Source: Chloroflexota bacterium (GTDB lineage Bacteria > Chloroflexota > Limnocylindria > Limnocylindrales > CSP1-4). Taken from it: 64,000 nucleotides of DNA. The position numbers and the translations under genes were made by a program. The stretch is from positions 1 through 64,000 of the forward strand of contig JAHBUZ010000021.1 of NCBI GenBank assembly GCA_019637815.1, read 5' to 3'. Within the stretch, counting starts at the first letter, position 1, and the number at the start of each line of letters is the position of its first letter. The notes beneath the pieces were generated by a model. That model saw nothing but the letters and a program-made list of their open reading frames with translations. It was not told where the DNA came from and made no database searches. Positions 1 through 9,232 of the stretch are shown here, in pieces.

Positions 1-552
1 GATCGTCGCCGGGTCCACGCCCGCCGGTTTCTCGATCCAGATATAGGCGTTGGCGGCGCCGTCGCCGGTCTCGTCGATGTGGAAGGTGACGCCCGCGGTG
101 TCCTTGTCCACCAGCGGCTTGTCGCCGCCGCCGTGGTCGTTGTCGTCGTCGTCATCGTCCTTGCCGTCGTCGCAGTCCTTGACCGGCGGCTTCGGCCAGC
201 ACTTGCCCTTCAGGTCGCCGATCTTGTCCCAGAAGGCCGCCTTCTTGGCCCAGAGCGACCCGCCCTTGCCGTCGCCGCCCTTGCAGAAGGCGTCCTTCAG
301 GTCGACGACCTTCTTGCAGTCCTTGCCCCAGTCCTTGCCCCAGTCCTTGCCCCAGTCCTTGCCCCAGTCTTTGTCGTCCTTGTCCCAGGTCCTGTCGTCC
401 TTGCAGTCCTTCACCGGCAGCACGGGCTTGGGATCGACCACGGGCTTGGGCGCGCAGAAGGGCACGACCACGGGCTTCGGCGCGGTGAAGACCGGAACCT
501 TCGGCACCGCCGGGGGGCAGAACAGCACGGGCTTGGGGGCGAACTTGAACAT
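1..552 (-). CDS. Lys/Asp-rich repeat protein, 3' end beyond window (partial)
   Basis: The frame is open from an ATG at 552 down to the left edge, giving 184 codons with no stop. A GAGGAG ribosome-binding site lies 11 nt upstream of the ATG. The first ~50 residues are rich in Pro, Val and Lys with repeated APKPV-like segments. Residues ~58-80 contain four tandem WGKD units, followed by a Lys/Asp/Cys-rich region and an all-Asp run. The last part, with TGDGAANAYIWIEKPAG, looks like an ordered secreted beta-domain, although no classical signal peptide is visible. It holds 30 Lys but only one Arg, opposite to every other gene here, where Arg greatly exceeds Lys. The function is not recognised. The composition suggests transfer or an assembly junction. 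Confidence 0.7.
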   Translation of the reverse strand, partial: MFKFAPKPVLFCPPAVPKVPVFTAPKPVVVPFCAPKPVVDPKPVLPVKDCKDDRTWDKDDKDWGKDWGKDWGKDWGKDCKKVVDLKDAFCKGGDGKGGSLWAKKAAFWDKIGDLKGKCWPKPPVKDCDDGKDDDDDDNDHGGGDKPLVDKDTAGVTFHIDETGDGAANAYIWIEKPAGVDPATI

Positions 553-602
553 CGTCGATCAAACTCCTCGCAGGGCACGGACATGAAATCGCCTTCATCC
601 AT

Positions 603-615
603 AGGAAATTTTCCT
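603..615. repeat. Perfect 6-1-6 inverted repeat in AT-rich leader
   Basis: AGGAAA-T-TTTCCT lies in a locally AT-rich stretch (about 570-650) upstream of the minus-strand gene at 552. It could be an operator for that gene. Nothing else supports this. Confidence 0.35.
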
Positions 616-941
616 GAATTTCGCCACATTTAGGCCAGAAACACAGCGTTTCCCGCCCGGCAACCGCAGCCGCCCCGCGTCACTCCCGGCAGAGCACCCG
701 GCGCGTCACCGGCCCGGGCCCGGGCGGCGCCCCCCCGTCGGCCCGCAGCGCCCGCACCCCGGCCGCCCCGGCCGCCCGCGCCTCGACCACCGGCAGCACG
801 ACCGCAGGCACCCCGGCCGCCCCGGCCGCCCCGGTCACCGGCGGCCCGACCGGTGTCGGGAACGACGCCCCGAGCCCACTCGCCGCCCCACCGATCGCGG
901 CACTCCCGGATGTCGCGGATCTGCCCGAAGACATCACGCTG

Positions 942-1598
942 GTGCTGCTGACCGTCCCGGACGACGCGATCGCGGAGGTCGCCCGGCGGGTCCCGGTGCG
1001 CCCCGGCCGTGCCATCGTCCACACCAGTGGTGTCCACCCCGCCTCGATCCTCCGGCCGGCCGTGCCCCCGGACATGCCGGTGGGCAGCATCCATCCGCTC
1101 GTCGCGTTCGCCGAGCCTGCGCGTGCGCTGGAGGCGCTCCGAGGCGCTGCCATGGCCATCGACGGCGATCCCGGACTCGTGCCGCCGCTCACGTGGCTCG
1201 TCGAGGCGGTCGGCGGCCGACCGATCGCGCTCCCGCCGGACGCCAAGGCGGCTTGGCACGCCGCGGCCGTGCTGTCGGCCGGTGGCGTGGTGGCGCTCAT
1301 CGATGTCATCGACGAGCTGGCCGCGGTCGCGGGTCTGGATCCGACGACGGCACACGAGGTGTTCCAGCCCCTGATGCGCCAGGCGATCGCCAACACCGGG
1401 GTGCTGGGGACTCGCACCGCCCTCACTGGTCCCGTGGTGCGCGGCGATGGCGGGACCATCGCGGCACACCTGGCTGTCATCGAGGAACGAGCACCGGCCA
1501 CGCGCGAGGTATACCGGGCGCTCCTCCGGCGACAGGCGAGCCTCGCGGGGCGAACGACCACGACCGACCCGGAGGTCGACCCGCGACCTGCTCCCTGA
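942..1598 (+). CDS. DUF2520/Rossmann-like protein, N-terminus defective
   Basis: The 218 residues from the GTG at 942 match the family called Rossmann-like and DUF2520 domain-containing proteins. They show LLTVPDDAIAEVA, then HTSGVHPASIL, GSIHPLVAF and, in the helical DUF2520 part, ALTGPVVRGDGGTIAAHL. Relatives begin with a GxGxxG dinucleotide-binding loop roughly 60-80 residues before the LLTVPDD motif. Here the same frame is open back to a stop at 615-617, but it contains no ATG, GTG or TTG before 942. That upstream part encodes a Pro/Ala/Thr-rich string without the glycine loop. In-frame similarity seems to start near 906 (PDVADLPEDITL). The gene is therefore probably truncated at its 5' end, either by an event near 650-900 or by a wrong join in the assembly. 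The substrate of the family is not established. Confidence 0.6.
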   Translation: MLLTVPDDAIAEVARRVPVRPGRAIVHTSGVHPASILRPAVPPDMPVGSIHPLVAFAEPARALEALRGAAMAIDGDPGLVPPLTWLVEAVGGRPIALPPDAKAAWHAAAVLSAGGVVALIDVIDELAAVAGLDPTTAHEVFQPLMRQAIANTGVLGTRTALTGPVVRGDGGTIAAHLAVIEERAPATREVYRALLRRQASLAGRTTTTDPEVDPRPAP

Positions 1599-1939
1599 GG
1601 GTGCGCAGGCCGTGGACCGACCGGGTACCATCCGCGCATGCAGCATGAGGTCGGCGCATTCCGCAGCGATCGGGTCCGGGCACGGTACGTGCTGCCCGGC
1701 AGCCAGCATCGCGATCCACGTGGGGGCACGCTCCGGGTGTTCCGGGCGCTCGCCCGGGTCAGCCACCCCGCGAGACGCACCGATCATCTGACGCCCGTGG
1801 ACGCTATCCGGGCCGCCGGGCGATCCGCGCAGCTCCCCACCACCGTCGCCGCATGGTCCCGCGCCCAGCGCCGGATCGGGCGCATGTCGTGGGCACCCGC
1901 CCGCCCATCGCTGCGTGACCCTCGGTCCGGCTCTACCCC
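1599..1939. other. Gap with no convincing gene
   Basis: These 341 bp lie between the DUF2520 gene and the Nudix gene. An open frame at 1638-1952 (+) has a TACCAT box 6 nt before its ATG, like other starts in this window. Its third-position GC is clearly lower than that of neighbouring genes and the peptide is unrecognisable. It is left unassigned. Confidence 0.4.
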
Positions 1940-2404
1940 ATGGCGAGGCTGAACGACACCCGCCGCACTCGCCTGCCGAGCGCGCGAGCCACATCCGCCG
2001 GAGGTGTCGTGGTGCGCCAGGGAGCATCGGGCCAGGAGCTGGTGCTGGGTCGGCGTCGGCGGGAGCGGGATGGCGTGACGTGGTCGCTGCCCAAGGGCAC
2101 GCCGGACTCGGACGAGACCATCGAGCAGACGGCGCTCCGCGAGGTGGAGGAGGAGACCGGTCTCCAGGTGCGTATCGTGGCACCCGTCGGGCCCATCGAG
2201 TACTGGTTCGTGCTGTCCGGGACACGCATCCACAAGACGGTGCATTACTACCTCATGGAGCCGGTCGGTGGGGACCTCGGTCTCCACGACCACGAGTTCG
2301 ATGAGGTCCGGTGGATCGCCCGGGAGGAGGCCCCGACCATCATGACCTTCCCCACGGAGCGGGAGGTCGTGGAACGGGCCTGGTCGCTCGCGGACGAGGC
2401 CTGA
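1940..2404 (+). CDS. Nudix hydrolase
   Basis: This 154-residue protein has a complete Nudix box at residues 53-75 (G-x5-E-x7-REVEEETGL), which binds the metal and hydrolyses a diphosphate linkage. The N-terminal strand AGGVVVR and the downstream EVRWIAREEA region fit the small single-domain family whose members clean nucleoside-diphosphate derivatives such as (di)adenosine polyphosphates or oxidised nucleotides. The substrate cannot be read from sequence. The ATG at 1940 gives a short basic N-terminus before the fold. The gene ends 4 bp before gcvT on the same strand, so it is probably the first gene of the glycine-cleavage operon. A functional link with glycine cleavage is not known. Confidence 0.9.
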   Translation: MARLNDTRRTRLPSARATSAGGVVVRQGASGQELVLGRRRRERDGVTWSLPKGTPDSDETIEQTALREVEEETGLQVRIVAPVGPIEYWFVLSGTRIHKTVHYYLMEPVGGDLGLHDHEFDEVRWIAREEAPTIMTFPTEREVVERAWSLADEA

Positions 2405-2408
2405 CCGG

Positions 2409-3560
2409 ATGGCGGGCGCGGATCCGGACGCATCGCTGCTGCACACGCCCCTGCATGACGCGCACGTGGCGCTCGGCGCGCGGATGGTGCCGTTCGCGGG
2501 CTGGGAGATGCCCGTCCAGTACACGGGTATCGTCGATGAGCATCGGCAGGTCCGGAACTCGGCCGGGCTGTTCGATCTGTCCCACATGGGCGAGGTCCGG
2601 GTCGAGGGTCCGGGTGCCGGCGACGCCCTGGCGTACGCCCTGGTCAGCGATCCGCGGACCCTTGCCGTGGGTCGGGCGCAGTACTCGCTCATCTGCGCGG
2701 AGGACGGCGGCATCCTCGATGACCTCATCGTGTATCGCGTCGCGGACGAGCGATTCCTGGTCGTCCCCAACGCCTCCAATCGCGAGCTGGTCGCAGCAGA
2801 GCTCGCGGCTCGGGCCGCCGGCTTCGACGCCACGGTCACCGACGCCTCGCTGGACACCGCGCTCATCGCCATCCAGGGTCCACGGGCGCTCGCGATCCTC
2901 CAACCACTCGTCGATCGACCCATCGATGACCTGCGCAACTACGCGGCACGTGAGGCACGCGTGCTGGACACACCGGCGCTCGTGGCACGCACGGGCTACA
3001 CCGGGGAGGACGGCTTCGAGCTGTTCCTGCCCAACGCTGCGGCGCGCTCCGTCTGGGATGCGCTCCTGGCCGCGGGCGCGGATGGGAGCCTCCGACCCAT
3101 CGGGCTCGGTGCCCGGGACACGCTCCGCCTGGAAGCCGGCATGCCGCTGTACGGCAACGAGCTCGAGCGGGACGTCCGACCCGCGGAGGCAGGTCTCGAG
3201 CGCGTGGTCAAGCTGGACAAGCCTGGTGGCTTCGTGGGTCGGGACGCGCTCGTGGCGGCTGCCGAGGCCGGCCCGCGCCACCAGCTGGTGGCGCTGGTCC
3301 TCCGCGAGCCGGGCATCGCGCGCCATGGCTACCCGGTCCTCGGCCAGGACGATCCCGCCGGGGAACCCATCGGTGTCGTGACGAGCGGCACCCAGTCGCC
3401 GACGCTCGGTACGGCCATCGCCATCGCCCGGGTGCCTCCTTCGCACACCACGCCCGGTACCATGGTGCGCGTCGCCATCCGTGCCTCGACCGTCCTGGCC
3501 GAGGTGGCGCCCTCGCCGTTCTACCGCCGACCCTCCGCTGGCGTGACACCGTCGCGCTAG
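2409..3560 (+). CDS. gcvT: Glycine cleavage system T protein (aminomethyltransferase)
   Basis: This protein transfers the methylene carbon from aminomethyl-lipoyl H protein to tetrahydrofolate and releases ammonia. The 383 residues cover the whole family. Visible signatures are [10 protein letters not shown] near the N-terminus, [17 protein letters not shown] and the folate-site [21 protein letters not shown], followed by the C-terminal barrel ([13 protein letters not shown]). It lies 4 bp after the Nudix gene and 25 bp before gcvH. The order T-H-PA-PB matches the split-P type operon of Gram-positive bacteria, thermophiles and Chloroflexota. The L protein (dihydrolipoamide dehydrogenase) is not in this window. 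Confidence 0.97.
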   Translation: MAGADPDASLLHTPLHDAHVALGARMVPFAGWEMPVQYTGIVDEHRQVRNSAGLFDLSHMGEVRVEGPGAGDALAYALVSDPRTLAVGRAQYSLICAEDGGILDDLIVYRVADERFLVVPNASNRELVAAELAARAAGFDATVTDASLDTALIAIQGPRALAILQPLVDRPIDDLRNYAAREARVLDTPALVARTGYTGEDGFELFLPNAAARSVWDALLAAGADGSLRPIGLGARDTLRLEAGMPLYGNELERDVRPAEAGLERVVKLDKPGGFVGRDALVAAAEAGPRHQLVALVLREPGIARHGYPVLGQDDPAGEPIGVVTSGTQSPTLGTAIAIARVPPSHTTPGTMVRVAIRASTVLAEVAPSPFYRRPSAGVTPSR

Positions 3561-3585
3561 CGCCCGACACAGGAGACCGACGACC

Positions 3586-3966
3586 GTGGATGTCCCCGAC
3601 GACCTGCGTTACAGCGACGACCACGAGTGGCTGCGCACCGATGGGGCGGATGGTCTCGTGGGCATCACGCGCTACGCGGCGGATGAGCTGGGTGACGTGG
3701 TCTTCGTGGAGCTGCCGGCGGTCGGCCGGACCCTCGCCCGTGGGGAGACGTTCGGGGTCATCGAATCGGTCAAGACCGCGAGCGACCTGTACTCGCCCAT
3801 CAGCGGCGAGGTGCTCGAGGTGAACGACGCCCTGGGCGCCTCCCCGGAGCTGGTCAACGAGGATCCGTACGGCCAGGGCTGGATCGTGCGCCTGCGGCTC
3901 GCCGACCCGTCGGAGGCGGAGCTGCTGCGCGACGCTGCCGGCTACCGTTCGCTCATCGGCGACTGA
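3586..3966 (+). CDS. gcvH: Glycine cleavage system H protein (lipoyl carrier)
   Basis: This 126-residue carrier holds the lipoyl arm that shuttles the aminomethyl group between the P, T and L proteins. The N-terminus YSDDHEWL and the lipoylation site [15 protein letters not shown] are intact, with K63 as the predicted lipoyl lysine. The C-terminal [13 protein letters not shown] is typical. It starts with GTG at 3586, chosen because the protein begins there as in homologues and an AGGAGA-like site precedes it by about 10 nt. It sits between gcvT and gcvPA on the same strand. Confidence 0.97.
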   Translation: MDVPDDLRYSDDHEWLRTDGADGLVGITRYAADELGDVVFVELPAVGRTLARGETFGVIESVKTASDLYSPISGEVLEVNDALGASPELVNEDPYGQGWIVRLRLADPSEAELLRDAAGYRSLIGD

Positions 3967-3991
3967 GCTCGGTCTCGAGCAGGACACTCCC

Positions 3992-5347
3992 ATGGCCTAT
4001 CAAGCACACACGGACGCCGACCGCCAGCGGATGCTCGATGCGCTCGGCATCACGAGCGTGGACACGCTGTTCGCGGACATCCCCGAGTCCGTCCGGGCGA
4101 CGGGCCTGGACCTGCCGGACCCGGAGCCGGAGCTGCTGGTCCAGCGCCGGATGACCGAGTTGGCCGCTCGCAACCGGGTCGACCTGGTCTCGTTCCTGGG
4201 CGCTGGCGTGTACCAGCACCACATCCCGGCGGTCGTCGACGCGATCCTGTCTCGGGGCGAGTTCATGACCGCCTACACGCCCTACCAGCCCGAGATCTCC
4301 CAGGGCACGCTCCAGACCATCCACGAGTACCAGTCGATGCTCGCCGAGCTGACCGGGCTGCCGGTGGTCTCCGCCTCCCACTACGACGGGGCCGCAGCGA
4401 CCGCGGAGGCGGCGCTCATGACCATCCGGGCCACCGGGCGGAACCGGGTGCTGGCCAGCCGCGCGATCCATCGGCACTATCTGGACACGACCCGGACGTA
4501 CCTCGGTGGTCGCTTCGAGCTCGATCTGCTGCCCACGTCGCCGGATGGCACGACCGACCTCGCCGCGCTGGAGCGCGCGCTCGCCGAGACGGACCGTCCG
4601 GTCGCCGGCGTGCTCGTCGGTCAGCCCAACGTCTTCGGCGTGCTGGAGCCGGTGGGCGACGTGGTGCGTCTCGCACATGCCGCCGGAGCCCTCGCCGTGT
4701 CGGTCGTGGAGCCGGTCAGCCTCGCGGTGCTCGCGACACCCGGTGAAGTGGGTGCGGACATCGCCGCGGGGGAGGGGCAGCCGCTCGGCATCCCGGCCCA
4801 GTACGGCGGCCCCTACCTGGGCATCCTGGCCACGACCGAGACGCTCACCCGACAGCTGCCCGGTCGGCTCGTCGGCCGGACCCTGGACGTGGATGGTCGA
4901 CGCGCGTACGTGATGACGCTCCGCGCGCGTGAGCAGGACATCCGGCGCGACCGGGCGGCCAGCAACATCTGCACCAACCAGGCGCTGTGCGCCCTGGCGG
5001 CGACGGTCTACCTCGCGACGCTCGGCCCTCACGGGCTCCGGGACGTGGCACGCGGTGGTGCCGCCGCCGCGCGACGACTGGAGCGGGCGTTGGCGGACGT
5101 GGGCATCGAGCGCATCCACACCGGTGCGTATCTCAATGAGCTCACGGTCCGCGTGCCGGACGCCCGGGCGGTCCATATGCGACTGCTCGGGGAGGGGATC
5201 CTGGCTGGTCTGCCCCTGGCCGATTGGTATCCGGATGACCCTGACCTCGCCGACGCGCTCCTGCTGTGCGCGACCGAGCTGACCACCGACGGGGACATCG
5301 ACCGGCTCGCCGGTGCGTTGGCGCGGCACCATCCGGTGGCCGCATGA
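3992..5347 (+). CDS. gcvPA: Glycine dehydrogenase (decarboxylating) subunit 1
   Basis: This 451-residue protein is the N-terminal half of the split P protein. With GcvPB it forms the pyridoxal-phosphate enzyme that decarboxylates glycine and loads the aminomethyl group on H protein. Segments such as FLGAGVYQHHIPAVVDAI, TAYTPYQPEISQGTLQ, EYQSMLAELTGLPV and SNICTNQALCALAATVYL are characteristic. It carries no PLP lysine, as expected for this half. Its TGA overlaps the ATG of gcvPB by 4 bp, consistent with coupled, equimolar synthesis. Confidence 0.96.
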   Translation: MAYQAHTDADRQRMLDALGITSVDTLFADIPESVRATGLDLPDPEPELLVQRRMTELAARNRVDLVSFLGAGVYQHHIPAVVDAILSRGEFMTAYTPYQPEISQGTLQTIHEYQSMLAELTGLPVVSASHYDGAAATAEAALMTIRATGRNRVLASRAIHRHYLDTTRTYLGGRFELDLLPTSPDGTTDLAALERALAETDRPVAGVLVGQPNVFGVLEPVGDVVRLAHAAGALAVSVVEPVSLAVLATPGEVGADIAAGEGQPLGIPAQYGGPYLGILATTETLTRQLPGRLVGRTLDVDGRRAYVMTLRAREQDIRRDRAASNICTNQALCALAATVYLATLGPHGLRDVARGGAAAARRLERALADVGIERIHTGAYLNELTVRVPDARAVHMRLLGEGILAGLPLADWYPDDPDLADALLLCATELTTDGDIDRLAGALARHHPVAA

Positions 5348-6939
5348 GCGCCCGACCCGACACCGGCGGCGACGCCGTGGCACGACCCATCGACATCGGT
5401 CTCATCGACCGGGTCACCGATGACGGCAGCCTGGGACCCCGCCGGGCCGTCGGAGCGTCCCTCCAGCCCACCCTCGCCGAGCTCTCGGTCCCCGGCCGTC
5501 GGACCGACCAGGTGCCGCATCCGCCCGCGGACGCGCTCGCGGGCATCCCGGACGACCTGCTCCGGAGCAGCGCGCCGGCGCTCCCGGAGCTGTCCGAGCC
5601 CCAGGTCATGCGCCACTTCACGAACCTGTCGCATCTCAACCACTCCATCGACGGCGGCTTCTACCCGCTCGGGTCGTGCACCATGAAGCACAACCCGCGG
5701 GTCAACGAGACGGCGGCCCGACTGCCCGGCTTCGCGCGACTCCATCCGCTGGCCCCGGACACCCTTGCCCAGGGCACCCTCGAGCTGCTGTGGGAGCTCC
5801 AGGGGATGCTCTCCGAGGTCGCGGGCATGGCCGCCACCACGCTCCAGCCCGCGGCCGGGGCGCACGGCGAGCTGACGGGCATCCTCGTCATCCGGGCGTA
5901 CCACCGGGCGCGCGGCGACGTCGACCGGGACGAGGTCATCGTGCCGGACTCCTCGCATGGCACCAACCCCGCGACCGCATCCATGGCCGGGTTCCGGACG
6001 GTGACCATCCCGTCCGCACCGGACGGGGGTGTGGACCTCGAGGCGCTGCGTGGTGCGCTGGGTCCCCGCACGGCCGCCGTCATGATCACCAACCCATCCA
6101 CGCTCGGCCTGTTCGAGCGACGCATCGTCGAGGTGCTCGAGGCGACCCACGCGGCGGGTGCGCTCGCCTACATGGATGGCGCGAACATGAACGCGATCAT
6201 GGGTCGCTTCCGACCGGGCGCCGCCAGCTTCGATGTGATGCACCTGAACCTCCACAAGACGTTCTCGACGCCCCATGGCGGTGGCGGGCCGGGTGCGGGG
6301 CCGGTGGCCGTGGCGGCACACCTCGTGCCGTTCCTGCCGGCGCCGCTCGTGGTCCGCGAGACGGACGGTACCTTCCGCCTCGAGCGGGACGGGGAGCGAC
6401 CCGGCTCCATCGGCCGGGTGCGCGCCTATCAGGGGAGTGTCGGCGTCCTCGTCCGTGCATATGCATACATCCGGACGCATGGCGGCCCGGGCCTGTGCCG
6501 AGTCACCGATGACGCGGTCCTCGCCGCGAACTACCTCCGACAGCGGGTCGGCGAGGCGTGGGACCTGCCGTACGCGGGCCCCTGCAAGCACGAGTTCGTG
6601 GCGAGCGGCGCACGACTCCGACGTGAGACCGGGGTGCGCACCCTGGATGTCGCGAAGCGGCTCATCGATCACGGCTATCACCCGCCCACGGTCTACTTCC
6701 CGCTCATCGTGGAGGAGTGCCTGCTCATCGAGCCCACGGAGACCGAGACGCTCGCCGACCTCGACGCCTTCGCGGAGGCGCTGCTGGCGGTCGCGCGCGA
6801 GGCTCACGAGCAGCCGGAGCTGCTCCATGAGGCGCCGCTCACGACCCCGGTCCGGCGACTCGACGAGGCCACGGCCGCGCGACGACCCGAGCTCCGCTGG
6901 CGACCCATGACCGGAGCCGAGACACCCTGCCCACAGTGA
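5344..6939 (+). CDS. gcvPB: Glycine dehydrogenase (decarboxylating) subunit 2
   Basis: This 531-residue protein is the catalytic half of the split P protein. The PLP-binding lysine is K305 in LNLHKTFSTPHGGGGPGAGP. Other family signatures are SIDGGFYPLGSCTMKHNPR and MDGANMNAIMG. The ATG at 5344 overlapping the gcvPA stop is preferred to the longer upstream reading, because it gives coupling and the usual N-terminus. The 3' end overlaps a GTG start of the next gene by 4 bp, so the binding-protein gene downstream is read from the same message. Confidence 0.96.
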   Translation: MSARPDTGGDAVARPIDIGLIDRVTDDGSLGPRRAVGASLQPTLAELSVPGRRTDQVPHPPADALAGIPDDLLRSSAPALPELSEPQVMRHFTNLSHLNHSIDGGFYPLGSCTMKHNPRVNETAARLPGFARLHPLAPDTLAQGTLELLWELQGMLSEVAGMAATTLQPAAGAHGELTGILVIRAYHRARGDVDRDEVIVPDSSHGTNPATASMAGFRTVTIPSAPDGGVDLEALRGALGPRTAAVMITNPSTLGLFERRIVEVLEATHAAGALAYMDGANMNAIMGRFRPGAASFDVMHLNLHKTFSTPHGGGGPGAGPVAVAAHLVPFLPAPLVVRETDGTFRLERDGERPGSIGRVRAYQGSVGVLVRAYAYIRTHGGPGLCRVTDDAVLAANYLRQRVGEAWDLPYAGPCKHEFVASGARLRRETGVRTLDVAKRLIDHGYHPPTVYFPLIVEECLLIEPTETETLADLDAFAEALLAVAREAHEQPELLHEAPLTTPVRRLDEATAARRPELRWRPMTGAETPCPQ

Positions 6940-9053
6940 GCGGGCAGAGGGACGCTCGACGACCCGGCTCGCGCACGCGGTCGCGTTGGCCCCTGCTGCT
7001 CACCCTGCCCCTGGTGGTCTCGGGGTGTCTCACGATGGACGAGCCCGAGCCGACCGGGACGCCGCCCCCGACCACGGCCCCGACGGTGCTCGTCACCAGC
7101 CCGCCCCGAGACCCGAACGTGCTGGTGGTGGGTGTGCCCGCCTGGCCAGCGGATGCGCTGCCGCCCGCGGTGGGTGCCTCCCAGTCCCTGCTCCACGATC
7201 TGCTGCACGAGTCGCTCTACCGCCTCGATGGGTCGCTGCGTCCACGCCCGCTCATCGCCGTCGCCCAGCCCCGCGTGAGCGAGGACGGCCGGACCTGGAC
7301 CATCGAGCTGGACGGCTCCGGGGGACGGTTCGCCAGTGGTCGACGGATCCGTGCCTCCGACGTCGTCGGGAGCCTGCGCATCGCCCGGTCACCCACCTGT
7401 GCGCTGGGTCGGGAGCTGTGTGCCACGGCCCTCGCACACCTGGAGGACGTCGAGGCCCGCGAGCCGCTCCGGGGTAGCGCATCGGCCACCGCCGGCCCAC
7501 CCGCCAGCCCCGGGGGATCGCCCAGTGGGGCGCCGCCGGCGACCCGCGCCCCGCGTGGCGAGCGGGTCGTGCTGACGCTCGACCAGCCGTATGCACCGTT
7601 CCTCACGGAGGTGCTCGCGCAGCTGCCCATCCTGGACATGGCGGCGGTCGACGCAGGTGTCCGGGGCATCGTGGCGTCCGCGCGCGGGGTCCAGGCCGGT
7701 GCCCCGGATGCCCTCGTCACGCGCATCTATCGCGCGCTCGGTGCGGACGCCTGCCTCGAGGCGGAGCCGCCGGGTGGCTGTCGACTCGCGGACCACCGCG
7801 ACGAGCTGGAGACGATGCTCCATTCCGCCAGCCTCACGTTGCCGGACCGGGAGCTGTTCACGAACGAGATGGGCCAGGTCGATGAGGCGGCCTACGCGAA
7901 CGCGTTGCTGGACGAGGTCGCGGCGCTCGGCCAGGTGCTCACGCGCACCGGGACCGACCAGCAGGCAGCCGCGCTCGGCCTGATGGCCGATGATGCCGGC
8001 CCGTTCGGCGCCGGCCCGTATCGCATCGTGGACCGGGCGGCCGGCTCCTGGATCGAGCTGGAGGCGACGCCGGGGCACGCGGGTGGGGATGCGGGCATCG
8101 AGCGCATCCGGCTCCAGGTCATCGATGACCCGGCGGTCGCCGCGACCGCGCTGCTGGCGGGCGACGTCGACTGGCTGGTGCGGACCGATGGTCGACAGGC
8201 CGCCGTGATCGAGGCGGCGGGTCGCGCCGCACGTGCCGCGCGCCGGCCGATCGATGCGTCATGGCTCATCGTGTTCAACACGCGCCGCGGACGACCGTAC
8301 GCCGAGGCGCGGACCCGCCAGGCGTTCGCCGCGTGTATCGACCGGGACGGGCTGACCGCGCAGGTCGGCGACCCCGATGCGGTGGTGGCCGTCACGCCCC
8401 TGGCCCCCGGCTCGTGGGCGATGCCCGCGGGACCGTCGGCGCCGCGCGATGTCACCACCGCGACGCGTCTGCTCGATGACGCCGGATGGGTGGTGGGCGC
8501 GGACGGCATCCGCCAGCGTTCTGGTGTGCGGCTGTCGAGCAGCGTCGCGGTGCGGGCCAGCCGGACCGGCGTCCTGGCCATGATCCAGGCCGTCGCGGAG
8601 CAGCTGCGGGAGTGTGGCATCGAGCTGCTCGTGGAGGACCTGGACCTGACCGGTGACCAGCTCCTGGCCCAGCTGCGGTGGCCCAACGACTTCGACACCC
8701 TGCTCACGATGCGCGCCCTCGGCGCCGACCCCGATGCGGACCTCCTCGCCTTCGAGGGCGACCGGATCCCGACGCAGGACACCCCCGTGGACGCGAACCC
8801 GGGCGGGTTCCGTGACGCCGACCTGGATGCGCTGCTGGCGCGGGGGCGCTCGGTGGTGCCCATCCGGGAGCGGGAGACGATCTACGCCGAGGCGGGGGCG
8901 CGGATCGCACAGCGCGTGCCTGCCTGGTGGATGTGGTACGACACCGCGTGGGCCGCCATCGCCGACCGGGTGCGCGGTCCGGACGGGCCCATCGATCCGT
9001 CCCAGCCGCGATATGCCTGGAACGTCGCGAGCTGGACGCTGGACCCGCCCTGA
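6936..9053 (+). CDS. Family-5 ABC substrate-binding lipoprotein (orphan)
   Basis: The protein has 705 residues. Residues ~18-31 form a signal peptide ending in the lipobox LVVSGC, with C31 as the lipidated cysteine. A Thr/Pro-rich linker follows, then a solute-binding fold of the peptide/nickel family: ESLYRLDGSLRPRPLIA, ASDVVGSLRIARS, a middle GPFGAGPYRIVDR, and FNTRRGRPYAEARTRQAFAACIDRDGL. A disordered Ala/Pro/Gly insert lies around residues 185-210. It starts with GTG overlapping the gcvPB stop, so it is the last gene of the glycine-cleavage run. It has no dedicated permease. It may use the importer encoded immediately downstream or act as a sensor. The ligand is unknown. Confidence 0.85.
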   Translation: MSGQRDARRPGSRTRSRWPLLLTLPLVVSGCLTMDEPEPTGTPPPTTAPTVLVTSPPRDPNVLVVGVPAWPADALPPAVGASQSLLHDLLHESLYRLDGSLRPRPLIAVAQPRVSEDGRTWTIELDGSGGRFASGRRIRASDVVGSLRIARSPTCALGRELCATALAHLEDVEAREPLRGSASATAGPPASPGGSPSGAPPATRAPRGERVVLTLDQPYAPFLTEVLAQLPILDMAAVDAGVRGIVASARGVQAGAPDALVTRIYRALGADACLEAEPPGGCRLADHRDELETMLHSASLTLPDRELFTNEMGQVDEAAYANALLDEVAALGQVLTRTGTDQQAAALGLMADDAGPFGAGPYRIVDRAAGSWIELEATPGHAGGDAGIERIRLQVIDDPAVAATALLAGDVDWLVRTDGRQAAVIEAAGRAARAARRPIDASWLIVFNTRRGRPYAEARTRQAFAACIDRDGLTAQVGDPDAVVAVTPLAPGSWAMPAGPSAPRDVTTATRLLDDAGWVVGADGIRQRSGVRLSSSVAVRASRTGVLAMIQAVAEQLRECGIELLVEDLDLTGDQLLAQLRWPNDFDTLLTMRALGADPDADLLAFEGDRIPTQDTPVDANPGGFRDADLDALLARGRSVVPIRERETIYAEAGARIAQRVPAWWMWYDTAWAAIADRVRGPDGPIDPSQPRYAWNVASWTLDPP

Positions 9054-9153
9054 CGTCCTGAGGCCTGGACCCGTCCTGGCAGACCGAGGCCCACGCTCGG
9101 GTCGACCGCGATATGCAGCCTGCCGCATCCTGATGCATGACCAGCCGTCCGGT

Positions 9154-9195
9154 CGCGCACATCCCGGGCAGGATCGCGCACATCCCGGGCAGGAT
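9154..9195. repeat. 21-bp tandem duplication
   Basis: Two exact, adjacent copies (9154-9174 and 9175-9195) of a 21-bp unit, CGCGCACATCCCGGGCAGGA plus T, lie in the 343-bp gap (9054-9396) upstream of the plus-strand importer promoter. One copy per two helical turns could suit a regulator, but slippage is equally possible. Confidence 0.7.
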
Positions 9196-9232
9196 GACGA
9201 CGCTCGTGCGGCGCTCGCGCCGCGTCGCCCGG

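Noticed and set aside
1638..1952. Open frame of 104 codons with a TACCAT box
   Set aside because: Third-position GC is low compared with true genes, it overlaps the Nudix start and the peptide looks random.
8100..8900. A second gene in the orphan binding lipoprotein region
   Set aside because: The alternative frames have no protein-like composition. The 705-codon frame explains the whole interval.
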